From positions 1-47,786 of the forward strand of contig JABDJB010000081.1 of NCBI GenBank assembly GCA_013003425.1: 47,786 nt of DNA, given 5' to 3'. Both the position numbers and the translations under genes were made by a program. This document shows positions 1 through 11,710 of the stretch, in pieces (the first letter of the stretch is position 1; each line of letters opens with the position of its first letter). Under the pieces are notes generated by a model that saw only the letters and a list, made by a program, of their open reading frames with translations, did no database searches and was not told the origin of the DNA. Source of the stretch: Gammaproteobacteria bacterium. Its GTDB lineage: Bacteria > Pseudomonadota > Gammaproteobacteria > Steroidobacterales > JABDKV01.

Positions 1-37
1 CCCACCGAGCACGAAGGCACTGCCGCGATGGTATGAA

Positions 38-1123
38 TCAGGAGCCGGCGGCGGAAGAGGGTGCGCCAGCGGGCGCGCCGCCGCCGTTGTTTATCATGAC
101 GTCCTGGCCAGGCCGCAGTCGCTCGGCACCACGAATCACGACAGTGTCGCCGACCTGGATATCGCCGGCGATGGCAATCATCTCGCCTGCACCAACGCCA
201 GGCTGCACCGGTACGCGTTCGGCCTTGTTCTCGCTATTGACGCGAAATACTGCTGCACCGTCAGCGCGCAGCACCAGCGCGTCGCGCGGCACGGCAAGTA
301 CCTCCTGGTACGCTGCCGTCGGCACCTGCACCCGTACACTCTCGCCCACGATCCAGGCATCTGCCGGTACGTCAATGCGCATCTCGAACATGTGGGTGCG
401 CGCATCGCCGTAGGGAACAACGGCCCTGATGATGCCGCTGCCGCTGGTGCGCTCGCTGGCAACGGCAATCGAAGCGCCTTCCTCGAGAAAACTCACGGCG
501 CTAAGCGGGGCGCGAGCCACCACTTCGAGGCGATCGAGGTTGATCAGGCGCACGACGTCACCACCAATGCTGGCGCGCTCTCCAGTATTGACGAAACGTT
601 CGGTGACCCGCCCGGAAAAAGGCGCACGCACTGCGGACTTGTACAAACCGATCTCGATCTGCGCCAGCCGCGCCTGCGCAACGCGCAGCTCGCTGCGGGC
701 AATGCTGAGGTCAGACTCGGTCTGGTCCAGCTGGCTGCGGGCAGCGTTGTTTTGTGCGGCCAGCTTGCGCAGACGGGAAACTTCGCGCTGCAGGAAGGCG
801 ATTCGCGACCGTGCGCTTGAGACCAGTCCTTCGTTCTCTGCCTTTTGCTGCAACAATAACGCGTCTTCCATTTTTGCAACGACGTCACCGGAAGCGACGC
901 GATCGCCGATTTCGGCGATCGTCACGATTAGTCCGGCGACTTCAGCTGAAAGCCTCGCATCGTCGCGACTGATGACAGTCCCGGAGACCTGTACCTGTGG
1001 CGCCAACTGCCTCATCTCTGCCTTGGCAACGGCGACCGGCGCAGGAAAGCCGCCGCCCTGCGCATGCGCCGTACCGGCAGCCAGCGCGAACGCCATAGTC
1101 AAAATTCCAAACTTCAATTTCAT
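38..1123 (-). CDS. RND efflux periplasmic adaptor subunit (membrane fusion protein)
   Basis: A 361-residue adaptor that would link an inner-membrane RND pump to an outer-membrane channel. An N-terminal signal peptide ends near AHA|Q (about residue 21), with no lipobox. It is followed by a biotinyl-lipoyl-like half (SAEVAGLIVTI, about 60-70), an alpha-helical hairpin rich in Arg, Gln and Leu (about 90-155), the second lipoyl half (VRAPFSGRVTERFV, about 165-178) and beta-barrel regions ending in a Gly/Ala/Pro-rich tail. The ATG overlaps the TGA of the upstream permease gene (ATGA), so the two are probably translationally coupled. The order permease-then-adaptor is the reverse of the usual one. 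Substrate unknown; no TolC-type gene is visible in the window. Confidence 0.93.
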   Translation of the reverse strand: MKLKFGILTMAFALAAGTAHAQGGGFPAPVAVAKAEMRQLAPQVQVSGTVISRDDARLSAEVAGLIVTIAEIGDRVASGDVVAKMEDALLLQQKAENEGLVSSARSRIAFLQREVSRLRKLAAQNNAARSQLDQTESDLSIARSELRVAQARLAQIEIGLYKSAVRAPFSGRVTERFVNTGERASIGGDVVRLINLDRLEVVARAPLSAVSFLEEGASIAVASERTSGSGIIRAVVPYGDARTHMFEMRIDVPADAWIVGESVRVQVPTAAYQEVLAVPRDALVLRADGAAVFRVNSENKAERVPVQPGVGAGEMIAIAGDIQVGDTVVIRGAERLRPGQDVMINNGGGAPAGAPSSAAGS

Positions 1124-4100
1124 CCTCCGTCTCCGCGCACCCGGTCTGACAGGCCGCCGCCGGCGCCCGCAGCTGCTGGCGCGGGTTGTTCCAGACCAAA
1201 AAGCCGGCCGAGACGCGCCAGCAAATCATCAAGGAAAGTCGCGCGTAGCAGGCTGGGTAGCAGCACCAGTGTGAACACCGTACTCACGCTGAGGCCGCCG
1301 ACGATAACGGCAGCCAGTCCGCGATACAACTCGGTGCCGGGCCCGGGAATCAGCAGCAGCGGCAGCATGCCGAACAGGCTTGTCAGCGTGCTCATCAGAA
1401 TTGGTCGCAGGCGGATCCGTACCGCGCCGCGCACCGCATCGTCGCGTGATGATCCGCCGCGTTCAAAGGCGCGTGTCTGGTGCACCAGCAGGATCGCGTT
1501 GTTCACCACCAGGCCGAGCAGCGTGATAAAGCCGATCATCGTCAGCAGGTCCATTGGCTGATAGCTGCCAAGCTGGCCCGTGAAAGCCTTGCCAATCCAC
1601 TCCAGCAGCGAACCGTCGCGTCGCTGGAAGGCAAGCAGCGTGTTGGTCATGTGCAGGCCCAGAACGCCACCTACTGTTGCCAGCGGCAGCGCCAGCACGA
1701 CCAGTAAACCATCCTTGAAAGAGCGGAACAGGGCGCAGATCAGCAGGTACAGAATCGCGACAGCGAGCAGCAGGCTGTTGCGCATGTTTTCCAGCGCGAT
1801 GCGCAGGTTGTCAGCGCTGCCGTAGTAGCTGACCTCGCCGTCCTCCGGCAGGATATTCAATATCACCGGCTCGACTTTTTCTTTCAGCGTGTCGATCGAC
1901 TCCTGCAGCGACATGTCTTCCGGCGGGGTGATTTGCAGCGTGATTGCCCGGCGCCGGTCGACCCGCCTGATCTGGTCAGGCCCGACGGTACGCGACATTT
2001 TTGCCAGCTCACTCAACGGCACTACGCCCAGTTGCGGCGTCGCCAGTGGCATTGCCTCGAGTTCCTCGGGTGTCAGCCAGGGCGCCGCGCGCAGGACGAT
2101 GTCGCGGCGTCGGTCGCCATCGAAATAATCACCAACGTAAAGGCCGTCGCCGAGGGAGCGAATGATCCGGGCCATCGTCTGCCGGTTCCAGCCGGCCTCG
2201 ACGATCAGGCGCTCGTCGGGTACGAACCGTAATTCCGGTTCGGCCAGTTCCAGTCCCGGATCGGGGCGCACCTGGGCGCCGGGCAGAGCCTGCATCGTGA
2301 CCCCGAACGCCGCCTGTGCCGCGGACAGCATGGCGTCGAGGTCGCGGCTCTGGATATTGAGCTCTATGCCGCGACCAGCGCCGACATTGCTGAATATGCC
2401 GCGCCGCGAGGCAAAGGCCATGGTGTCAGGAAAGCCGCGCAGCACCTGCCCGTTGAGTGCCGCGACTGCCTGCTCAACCGGGTCGTCCGCAAACATCTGG
2501 CCAAACTGGCACAGCGAGCGCCTGACCGCGCTGAGGACAAAAACCGGATCCTCCGGCGGCTGGCAGGGCTGGGTGACACGCGCACCCATGAAGCCGAAGC
2601 GACCGAACACACCAAGGAAGTACATGTCGAGGCTGGGTTCCTGCTCGCCGTTGATGTAAGGCATCAGGCGTTGGTCGACAACCTTTGCGAATTCCTTTTC
2701 GGCCGTATCGACGCTCTGGCCCGGCGGCGGGATGATGAAACCAAAAACAAAGTTCTGCTTGCCGGTTGGCAGGTAGTCGGGTTTTGGCAACAGCAGCAGG
2801 CTGAGGCCGATTGCCGCCGAGAACAGGCCAATAAACCAGACGGTGCGTCGCAGCGGCGTAGCGGTCAACTTCATGATCAGGTTGGTGCCGCCTTCCCACC
2901 AGTTGGTATGAGGGTCGACCAGCTCGGTATTGCGCAGCCAGGTTCGCGCAGCAGTGGGGATAACGGTTACGGCGATTATCAGCGAAATCACGACGGCCGT
3001 TGCCAGGGTGAATGCCAGGTCGGCAAACAGCTGACCGGAGACGTCTTTAAGAAAGATGATCGGGAGAAAGATCGCGACCGTCGTCGCCGTCGAAGCAAGT
3101 AACGCACCCCACACCTGGGTCGCACCATGCTCGGAAGCAACCGGGCCGGACTCGCCCTGTTCGCGCAGCCGTACGATGTTCTCCAGAACAATAATGGCCG
3201 AATCGAGCACCATGCCCATGGCGAAGGCGAGGCCGGCCAGCGAAATGATATTTAGTGTCCTGCCGCTGATCTCCAGCGCGGTAAATGCAACGAACAGGGA
3301 GATTGGAATGGCCAGGGCAACCACCAGCGTGGCCCTGAACTTGCGCATGAACCACCACAGGATGGTTACGGCCAGGCCAATGCCGATGAGCAGGTTTGTG
3401 CGCAGCATGCTGACAGAGTCATCGATGTAGACGGTCTCGTCGTAGACCTGCTGGATGCGCATGCCGGCGCGCGTCACCGGACCATTATTGAGCTCCTCCA
3501 CAGCGATCTTGAGCTCATCCATGACTTGCAGCACGTTTACGCCAACCTCGGCCTGCGCATTGAAAGCAATCGACGCGCCACCGTTCTGGCTGAGAATGCC
3601 GCCACGGTCGACCAGCGTACGCTCGACCGTTGCGATATCGCGCAGCCGCACCGGACTGCCGTCGCGCCACGCCAGCACCATGTTGGAAAAATCATCCAAC
3701 GCGTATTTGCCGGCATAGCGCACGGTGTAGTTGCGCCGGCCGACTTCGCTGGAGCCGGCCGAGATATCCACGTTGTTGCCGGTGAGCGTTGCCAGGGTGG
3801 GAATGTCGATGTTGTAAGCGGCGGCGCGATAAGGGTCGAATGTAATTCGAATTTCACTCGGCCGGCCGCCATAGACATCGGAATTGGCGATACCGGCGAC
3901 CCTTTCGACGCGCGGCTGGATGACTTCCTCAACAAAGTCCTGCTGCTCTGACATATTGATATCAGTGCGATCGGCCAGTGGCCGTATGGCAAACCAGGCG
4001 ATGGCGTTACCGAATTGCCCGCGGCCGGCATAGATTATTGGCTCGGTAACGTCAGGCGGGTAATTGGCGACCCGGTTCAACCGGTTCATAACCTCGATGA

Positions 4101-4413
4101 GCGCGCGTTCCAGCGGCATGTCCACTTCGAAGGTGATGGAGATGCTGGCAGAACCACTGGAAGCGCTGGCTTCCATCTTGCGGGCTCCGGGCAGGCCGCG
4201 CAGCGCATCTTCCTGAGGTTCGAGTATCTCTGCCTCGACTTCCTCCGGGGCCGCAGCGCGCCAGCCGGTGTTGATCTGGATCAGCGGGCGCTCGATATTT
4301 GGAATCATCTGCACCGGCAGCCGGAACAGGCTGACGACACCGAACAGCAGCACGAGCAGGATCGCGGCGACGACCGCGACCGGGTTGGATAGGGCCAGAC
4401 GTGTCAGATTCAA
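1120..4413 (-). CDS. RND efflux permease, HAE1/AcrB family
   Basis: A 1097-residue inner-membrane proton-driven transporter with the usual duplicated plan: TM1 near residues 10-30, a large periplasmic loop, TM2-6 (about 335-490), TM7, a second periplasmic loop, and TM8-12 at the C-terminus. The TM4 signature is present as AFAMGMVLDSAIIVLENI, giving one Asp where AcrB has Asp-Asp. The position of the AcrB TM10 lysine reads VVNNAILL. An SD-like GGAGGAG lies about 11 bases upstream of the ATG. The gene heads a two-gene operon with the adaptor at 38-1123 and is divergent from the acetyltransferase at 4518. Specificity cannot be read from sequence; an antimicrobial, metabolite or lipid exporter are all possible. 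Confidence 0.95.
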   Translation of the reverse strand: MNLTRLALSNPVAVVAAILLVLLFGVVSLFRLPVQMIPNIERPLIQINTGWRAAAPEEVEAEILEPQEDALRGLPGARKMEASASSGSASISITFEVDMPLERALIEVMNRLNRVANYPPDVTEPIIYAGRGQFGNAIAWFAIRPLADRTDINMSEQQDFVEEVIQPRVERVAGIANSDVYGGRPSEIRITFDPYRAAAYNIDIPTLATLTGNNVDISAGSSEVGRRNYTVRYAGKYALDDFSNMVLAWRDGSPVRLRDIATVERTLVDRGGILSQNGGASIAFNAQAEVGVNVLQVMDELKIAVEELNNGPVTRAGMRIQQVYDETVYIDDSVSMLRTNLLIGIGLAVTILWWFMRKFRATLVVALAIPISLFVAFTALEISGRTLNIISLAGLAFAMGMVLDSAIIVLENIVRLREQGESGPVASEHGATQVWGALLASTATTVAIFLPIIFLKDVSGQLFADLAFTLATAVVISLIIAVTVIPTAARTWLRNTELVDPHTNWWEGGTNLIMKLTATPLRRTVWFIGLFSAAIGLSLLLLPKPDYLPTGKQNFVFGFIIPPPGQSVDTAEKEFAKVVDQRLMPYINGEQEPSLDMYFLGVFGRFGFMGARVTQPCQPPEDPVFVLSAVRRSLCQFGQMFADDPVEQAVAALNGQVLRGFPDTMAFASRRGIFSNVGAGRGIELNIQSRDLDAMLSAAQAAFGVTMQALPGAQVRPDPGLELAEPELRFVPDERLIVEAGWNRQTMARIIRSLGDGLYVGDYFDGDRRRDIVLRAAPWLTPEELEAMPLATPQLGVVPLSELAKMSRTVGPDQIRRVDRRRAITLQITPPEDMSLQESIDTLKEKVEPVILNILPEDGEVSYYGSADNLRIALENMRNSLLLAVAILYLLICALFRSFKDGLLVVLALPLATVGGVLGLHMTNTLLAFQRRDGSLLEWIGKAFTGQLGSYQPMDLLTMIGFITLLGLVVNNAILLVHQTRAFERGGSSRDDAVRGAVRIRLRPILMSTLTSLFGMLPLLLIPGPGTELYRGLAAVIVGGLSVSTVFTLVLLPSLLRATFLDDLLARLGRLFGLEQPAPAAAGAGGGLSDRVRGDGG

Positions 4414-4517
4414 GCGGGATCTCCTCCGTACAGCCCGTCATTGTAGCTTTATTCTGTAACGATGCACTGCCGCGCGGCCTGTCTGATATGAGATCATTGC
4501 GGGCCTGAAAGGTTGCA

Positions 4518-5054
4518 GTGAACATGGCAAAAGCGCGATTCAAGGTCTGTGCAGCAACGGATGCCGACGCCGCGGAGGTCCGGGCGCTGGTATTTCCCAT
4601 CATGGAGGAGTTCGGCCTCGGGCTGGCACCGGCCGGTGCTGATGCTGATCTTTACAAGATTGAGGCAAGCTACCAGGCTCGTGGGGGCTGGCTGGACCTG
4701 GTCAGATCCGACGACCAGCTGGTAGGTACGGTCGGCATGTACCCGCTGGACGATCACACCATCGAGTTACGCAAGATGTACCTGCGCGCTGACCAGCGTG
4801 GCAGCGGGCTGGGTAAGGCGCTGTTGGCGCGCTCGATTCGCAGGGCGGCGGCTGCCGGATACGGCGAAATCGTGCTGGAAACCGCCACCGTGCTGAAAGC
4901 TGCCATCGGCCTTTATCGCAGTTTCGGGTTTGAACGCGACGACGGTAACCGGCCGGGTTGTGGCAAGCAGTCCTGCGACCAGGTCTGGCGGTTGCGTCTG
5001 GACCAGTTCCAGCTGCCGCAAATCGAGACACCACACCTGGAGGAATGCGCATGA
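4518..5054 (+). CDS. GNAT family N-acetyltransferase
   Basis: A 178-residue acyl-CoA-dependent N-acetyltransferase, probably cytoplasmic. The acetyl-CoA pyrophosphate-binding motif is visible as ADQRGSGLGKALLARSI (about residues 93-109), preceded by the beta4 strand IELRKMYLR and followed by YRSFGFE, typical of the GNAT C-terminal half. The GTG at 4518 is preferred because AAAGG lies about 8 bases upstream; an ATG at 4524 is the alternative. The gene ends in an ATGA overlap with the lipoprotein gene at 5051. Substrate unknown. Confidence 0.9.
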   Translation: MNMAKARFKVCAATDADAAEVRALVFPIMEEFGLGLAPAGADADLYKIEASYQARGGWLDLVRSDDQLVGTVGMYPLDDHTIELRKMYLRADQRGSGLGKALLARSIRRAAAAGYGEIVLETATVLKAAIGLYRSFGFERDDGNRPGCGKQSCDQVWRLRLDQFQLPQIETPHLEECA

Positions 5055-5950
5055 GATCTATGCTGTGGCTTGCATTGTTGCTGGCGGGATGTGCCGCTAC
5101 GGGTAATGGTCCGGCCGCGGACGCCAATCGTGCAATTGCTGCCGATGCGCCAGGCAGCGAGGTCTGGCTGGGCCGTCTGCAGCGTGGCAGTAACTGGGCA
5201 ATCAAAGGCCTGAAAAATATTTCGACGCGGCAGGGCTACGACAACCAGCCGGGATTTGTCGCCAACAGCAGCGGCGTCTATTACACATCGATTCGCGATG
5301 GTGAACAGGCAGACATATATCTGTACGAGCCGGCGGTCGGTGGCCGTCATCGTCATACAGCGACGCCGCAGAGCGAGTTCTCCGCCCAGGCGATGCCGCT
5401 TGGGCAGGGTTTTTCTGTTGTCAGGGTTGAACAGGACGGCAGTCAGGGGCTGTGGAGTTATGCCGGTGGCAGACCGTTCAACCTGTTGGCCAACGTTACC
5501 AACGTCGGTTATTACACCTGGCTCGATCCCCAGACTGTGGCCGTCTTCCAGGTGACCGAGCCGCCACAACTGGCGATTGCGACGGTGCCCAACGGCTCGC
5601 TGGAGACCGTCCGTGCCGTGCCTGGCCGGTCGCTGCACCGTCTGCCCGGGACTGGTGACCTGACGTTTGTCGACAAGACCGATGCGGATGCCTGGTGGAT
5701 AAGCCGCTACGAACGGGCGACTCGCAGAATCAGCCGGATCGCTCCGGCGTTGCCGGACAGCGAAGATTTTGCCTGGACCCCGGACGGGCAGTTGCTGATG
5801 GCAAGCGGCCGGAAGATTTTTGTCTGGCGTGATGAATGGCAGCTGGTTGCGGACCTGGGCGATACCGTGGCGGGGAAGATCACCCGCATTACGGTCGCAC
5901 CTGACGGCAGGCAGATCGCACTGGCAGCTGCCGAGGGTGGCGGCGGTTGA
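5051..5950 (+). CDS. Lipoprotein with TolB/WD40-like propeller repeats
   Basis: A predicted lipoprotein of 299 residues. The N-terminus MRSMLWLALLLAGC carries a lipobox with lipidated Cys14. The ATG at 5051 overlaps the TGA of the GNAT gene; an ATG two codons upstream (5045) is also possible. The mature part has repeated short beta-strand units such as FAWTPDGQLLMASG and ITVAPDGRQIALAAA, the pattern of TolB/PD40 beta-propeller blades. The enzyme or partner is not identifiable. It ends with Gly-Gly-Gly-Gly and its stop overlaps the TTG start of the next gene. I infer a periplasmic binding or scaffold role only from the fold. Confidence 0.8.
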   Translation: MRSMLWLALLLAGCAATGNGPAADANRAIAADAPGSEVWLGRLQRGSNWAIKGLKNISTRQGYDNQPGFVANSSGVYYTSIRDGEQADIYLYEPAVGGRHRHTATPQSEFSAQAMPLGQGFSVVRVEQDGSQGLWSYAGGRPFNLLANVTNVGYYTWLDPQTVAVFQVTEPPQLAIATVPNGSLETVRAVPGRSLHRLPGTGDLTFVDKTDADAWWISRYERATRRISRIAPALPDSEDFAWTPDGQLLMASGRKIFVWRDEWQLVADLGDTVAGKITRITVAPDGRQIALAAAEGGGG

Positions 5951-6342
5951 GCGCATTACTCGAACATACCGGTGGCTGTCACTGTGGTGCCGTGCGTTTT
6001 GTCGCAAAGGCGCCGGCTGATGCGGTGGTGCAGACGTGCAATTGTTCGATTTGCAGCATGACCGGTTTTGTACACCTGATTGTGCCGGCGGCGCGTTTTC
6101 ACCTGCTCGAGGGTGAGGATGCCCTGACGACCTATACATTTAACACCGGTGTGGCAAAACACATGTTCTGCCGGCTTTGCGGTATCAAGTCGTTTTACGT
6201 GCCGCGATCAAATCCCGACGGTTACAGCATCAACGTCAACTGTATCGACAGCGATACTACTGCGGGCTTCAACAAGGAAAATTTCGACGGGCGCAACTGG
6301 GAGCAGAACGCCGCTGGTCTGCGCCACCTGAGCGAGGATTAG
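5947..6342 (+). CDS. GFA/CENP-V family zinc protein
   Basis: A 131-residue protein of the glutathione-dependent formaldehyde-activating enzyme (GFA) fold. The seven family cysteines are in place: C11 and C13 (GGCHCGAV), C31, C33 and C36 (CNCSIC), and C75 and C78 (FCRLCG); these bind two zinc ions in characterised members. Many members are not formaldehyde enzymes, so the substrate is open. The start is TTG at 5947, overlapping the TGA of the lipoprotein gene, which suggests translational coupling. The 3' end overlaps the convergent gene at 6339 by 4 bp. Confidence 0.88.
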   Translation: MSALLEHTGGCHCGAVRFVAKAPADAVVQTCNCSICSMTGFVHLIVPAARFHLLEGEDALTTYTFNTGVAKHMFCRLCGIKSFYVPRSNPDGYSINVNCIDSDTTAGFNKENFDGRNWEQNAAGLRHLSED

Positions 6343-6715
6343 TCTGCCGGCGGTCTGGATTCCCGCACCACCCGGTCAAGCGCCGAATCAACAGCCTGTC
6401 GTGCCGATGCGGTAATACCGCCCTTGCGATACTGCTCGGCGATCAGCGCTTCAATGCGATCGACAGCCTCATCAATGCCGCTGCCGCCACCGTAGTTACC
6501 AAACAGGTTTATCCATACATCGGTCCGCCGGCCCAGCGACAGCAGGTTGTAAAATCGGTTACCGCCGGTCACCAGGTCAGCCAGCGTCAGGAAAAAAGAA
6601 AGCGGGGACAAAATAAGGTCACGCATGCCATCGGCAAACAGCTTGACCTGGAAGACGGCAGCGTCGCGGATGAGCTGCCAGCGTCCCGGGCTGGTATCGC
6701 CACTGCTTTGTTCGG

Positions 6716-6719
<4 letters not shown>
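6339..6719 (-). CDS. Small conserved protein downstream of ppsA, unknown function
   Basis: A 126-residue protein I do not recognise as a named family. The N-terminus is polar; a hydrophobic stretch at about residues 33-50 ([18 protein letters not shown]) could be a membrane-associated helix. It is followed by the aromatic/glycine motif [11 protein letters not shown] (69-79) and an amphipathic C-terminal helix rich in Arg, Glu and Ala. The start codon overlaps the ppsA stop (ATGA), so it is almost certainly translated with PEP synthase. The coupling suggests, but does not show, a role linked to PpsA. Confidence 0.75.
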
Positions 6720-9094
<2,375 letters not shown>

Positions 9095-9134
9095 AACTTA
9101 ATGAGCCAGTTGGTGACATTGTGATACGAACAGT

Positions 9135-9959
9135 ATGAACAGACGCACTGTTTTTTTCGTTTCCGATCAGACGGGGATTACCGCTGAAACGCTGGGCCGC
9201 AGCCTGCTCACGCAGTTCGATGCGCTCGATTTCAGGCAGGTGACTTTGCCATTTATCTCTACTGAAGACAAGGCGATGGAGGCCGTCAGGCGGATCAAGT
9301 TGACCGCACAGGTCGAGGGGCGCCGGCCGGTTGTGTTTGCCACCTTCGCGAGCGGTGAACTGGGCGACCTGATCCGCCAAAGCGGCGCGTTATTTCTGGA
9401 TTTTTTTGACGCGTTTATCGAGCCGCTGGAAAAGGAATTTGAAACCCGCTCTTCGCATACGATCGGCCGTACACATGGCGTGTCCGGCGACGAATCCTAC
9501 CAGCGCCGGATTGACGCGATGAACTTTGCGCTGTCTACGGACGATGGCACGGGTATGCGTAGCTATGAGGAAGCAGAGGTAATTCTCATTGGCGTTTCAC
9601 GCACCGGCAAGACACCAACCTGCATTTACCTGGCACTGCATTACGGTGTGTATGCGGCGAATTATCCACTCACCGACGAGGACTTCGAGATGTCGGGTCT
9701 GCCAAAGACAGTGCAGCGATACCGCAACAAGCTGTTCGGATTGACCATCGACGCAGACCAGCTGCGTCGCATTCGTGAGGAGCGCCGCCCCGACAGTCGT
9801 TACGCATCAATGCAACAGATAAATTTCGAGTTGCGTGAATCGATGGCAATGTTCCGGCGTAACGGAATATCCTATGCCGACACGACTGACAGTTCGATCG
9901 AGGAAATATCCAGTACTATCCTCGATACCATGGAAATAGACCGCGCCGATCGCCGCTAG
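9135..9959 (+). CDS. ppsR: PEP synthase regulatory protein (bifunctional kinase/pyrophosphorylase, DUF299)
   Basis: A 274-residue regulator that in characterised relatives inactivates PEP synthase by ADP-dependent phosphorylation of a Thr next to the catalytic His, and reverses this by phosphate-dependent dephosphorylation. The DUF299 P-loop GVSRTGKTP is at residues 153-161. The N-terminal FFVSDQTGITAETLG is a family hallmark. The target sequence GGRTCHA, with Thr next to Cys-His, is present in the adjacent divergent PpsA. The two share a 40-bp divergent promoter region, consistent with co-regulation. Confidence 0.97.
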   Translation: MNRRTVFFVSDQTGITAETLGRSLLTQFDALDFRQVTLPFISTEDKAMEAVRRIKLTAQVEGRRPVVFATFASGELGDLIRQSGALFLDFFDAFIEPLEKEFETRSSHTIGRTHGVSGDESYQRRIDAMNFALSTDDGTGMRSYEEAEVILIGVSRTGKTPTCIYLALHYGVYAANYPLTDEDFEMSGLPKTVQRYRNKLFGLTIDADQLRRIREERRPDSRYASMQQINFELRESMAMFRRNGISYADTTDSSIEEISSTILDTMEIDRADRR

Positions 9960-10084
9960 TGATGCTACAGGCCGGTGGAGTGTGAACTCCGTCGCAGAAT
10001 TTACCGCACGCTTGCCGCACAGTGCTTATTGACCATAAATGGCCGGGCCGGTGACCTTGCATGCGTGTGGTATAGTGATTTTCA

Positions 10085-10564
10085 GTGGATTTACAGACAT
10101 TAAGCGTACGCAAATCAGACAGCGCAGTGGTGTTGCCGAGGGCAACAAGACCGCTGAGTTTTGCTGGTCTGATGACCCTGTACGAAAGCAATTATGTTCG
10201 TCTTGGCTGGCTGGTACCGGAGTTGCCGGAGCAGGGCAGCAGCCTGGTTTCACGGCCCGGAACGGACATGCCGCTGCATCTGTCGGTGCAGGAAGTCGCA
10301 CGTTACACGACCACATTGCGCCTCACCTATTACTTCAGGGACGGCGGCGCGCTGATTGCCGATCCGGATCTGCTGGTGCGGGTTTACCACGATGCCGGGC
10401 TGGTCGAGGCGATGGCCTGCAGTCACGAGCACCGGCACGAATTACTGCGTGCCTACCCGACCGGTCGTGGCAGCGAGCTGGAGCGGCGCTGGGTTCGCAA
10501 CATGATGCTCAACAAATGGTTGGAGTATTGTGCGGACCAGGGTCACTCCTTCAGTCGCGACTGA
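10085..10564 (+). CDS. DUF1249 (YqiB-like) protein
   Basis: A 159-residue cytoplasmic protein resembling E. coli YqiB. The family core begins at LMTLYESNYVRLGWLVPEL and continues through VARYTTTLRLTYYF, DPDLLVRVYHDAGLVEAMAC and a C-terminal NKWLEYCADQGHSF. Its biochemical role is not established. The GTG at 10085 has no Shine-Dalgarno. A TATAGT box at 10071-10076 would put transcription start at about 10083, so a leaderless mRNA is possible; the alternative start is the ATG at 10171. The coiled-coil gene follows after 30 bp and is probably cotranscribed. Confidence 0.85.
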   Translation: MDLQTLSVRKSDSAVVLPRATRPLSFAGLMTLYESNYVRLGWLVPELPEQGSSLVSRPGTDMPLHLSVQEVARYTTTLRLTYYFRDGGALIADPDLLVRVYHDAGLVEAMACSHEHRHELLRAYPTGRGSELERRWVRNMMLNKWLEYCADQGHSFSRD

Positions 10565-10594
10565 CACCAGGCACCGTCGAGGGAGTACTCCAAA

Positions 10595-11656
10595 GTGGGA
10601 ATTAGCCAGACAGTGGGCCTTAACCCCGGCGACGAAGTTCCGGCAAAGACGACCGAGGAAGATCGTCTACTCAACCTGTTCTGGAACCGCGCTGAGCTCA
10701 AGAAAGAATTTTCCAACCTGCGTGATGATCGCGATCACCTGATCGAGCGCCTGCAGGAGCAGGAAAAGCAGACAGAGCGCGAACGCAAGCGTATGCGCGA
10801 TATGGAGAAGCTGCTCGCCAACCCCGATTCGGGTTACCGCGCGATCGTTTACTTCCAGCTGCGTGCATTGTGGGGCAAATGCCACCGCCAGCTGGAGAAG
10901 TTTTGCGACCAGCTGAAAAAGCAGCAGCAGGACCGTGAGCGCAAGCGCCAGATCATGGAGTTCAACCAGGAACGACAGAAGCGCCTGCAGGAAATCAATG
11001 GTCGCATTGTTTCGACCAAGGCAGAGGCAGATGACATGAAAAATGTCATTGCCGGGTTCGAGCGCCAGCGTGACAACCTGCGTGGCTTCTGGAATTACTT
11101 CAAGCGGCGCAATATGCAGGCGACTGTCGACGAGCACAAGACAAAGCTGGCTGCGATCCGGTCTCGCCTGGAAGACCTGTTCGACCGCCGCATCAAGATC
11201 GAAAGTGAGCCATGGCCCGAGTACCCGGGGCTTGGTATTTCCGGCAAGCGCGCCATCAACGTAGCCATGCTCGCCTTGTCGCAGCATCTGTTTGTGCAGC
11301 TGTCAGACGGCACCGTTGCCAACCTGGCCCGCACTGCCAAGCACAAGAAAGTGCAGGATGTCGATTATGGCACGCGCTCGGACTGCGAGTACAAGATGAA
11401 AAAGATTGACGAGCTGGCCAATGCGCTGATGTCCAACCGCAACTATGCGGATGAGCTGCGCGCTCGCACCGACATGCTGAACAAGCAGGTGGAGTTCAAG
11501 AGCAACACGGAGACTGTGCCGGCAGCGACCTCAGTTGCACGGCTGGCCTCGGCCGTTCCCGGATTCGACCCGGGACGTACCGTTGCATCGATTCCGCTGG
11601 AGATAAATGTGCTGGCGGACGACTACTGGGATATCCAGAAGCTGCTGATGAAGTAA
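10595..11656 (+). CDS. Coiled-coil protein of unknown function
   Basis: A 353-residue protein without a signal peptide or membrane segment. Residues about 20-200 are long charged heptad-like stretches (for example LIERLQEQEKQTERERKRMR and QQQDRERKRQIMEFNQERQK), interrupted by the aromatic motifs YRAIVYFQLRALWGKCH and RGFWNYFKRRNM. A globular part (about 205-270, with GISGKRAINVAMLALSQHLF and LARTAKHKKVQDVDYG) and a second helical stretch follow. GTG start with GGGAG about 9 bases upstream. No function can be assigned; the arrangement suggests an elongated scaffold or filament-like protein. Confidence 0.8.
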   Translation: MGISQTVGLNPGDEVPAKTTEEDRLLNLFWNRAELKKEFSNLRDDRDHLIERLQEQEKQTERERKRMRDMEKLLANPDSGYRAIVYFQLRALWGKCHRQLEKFCDQLKKQQQDRERKRQIMEFNQERQKRLQEINGRIVSTKAEADDMKNVIAGFERQRDNLRGFWNYFKRRNMQATVDEHKTKLAAIRSRLEDLFDRRIKIESEPWPEYPGLGISGKRAINVAMLALSQHLFVQLSDGTVANLARTAKHKKVQDVDYGTRSDCEYKMKKIDELANALMSNRNYADELRARTDMLNKQVEFKSNTETVPAATSVARLASAVPGFDPGRTVASIPLEINVLADDYWDIQKLLMK

Positions 11657-11683
11657 CGCAGCCGGCTTGTCATCAGTTACGAG

Positions 11684-11706
11684 AAGGGGCCGCAGAGGCC
11701 CCTTTT
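11684..11706 (+). terminator. Rho-independent terminator after the coiled-coil gene
   Basis: Perfect 8-bp stem AAGGGGCC (11684-11691) with GGCCCCTT (11697-11704), loop GCAGA, followed by TTCTGTTT. It sits 27 bases after the coiled-coil gene stop and just before the end of the convergent RND operon, so it separates the two transcripts. Confidence 0.85.
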
Positions 11707-11710
11707 CTGT

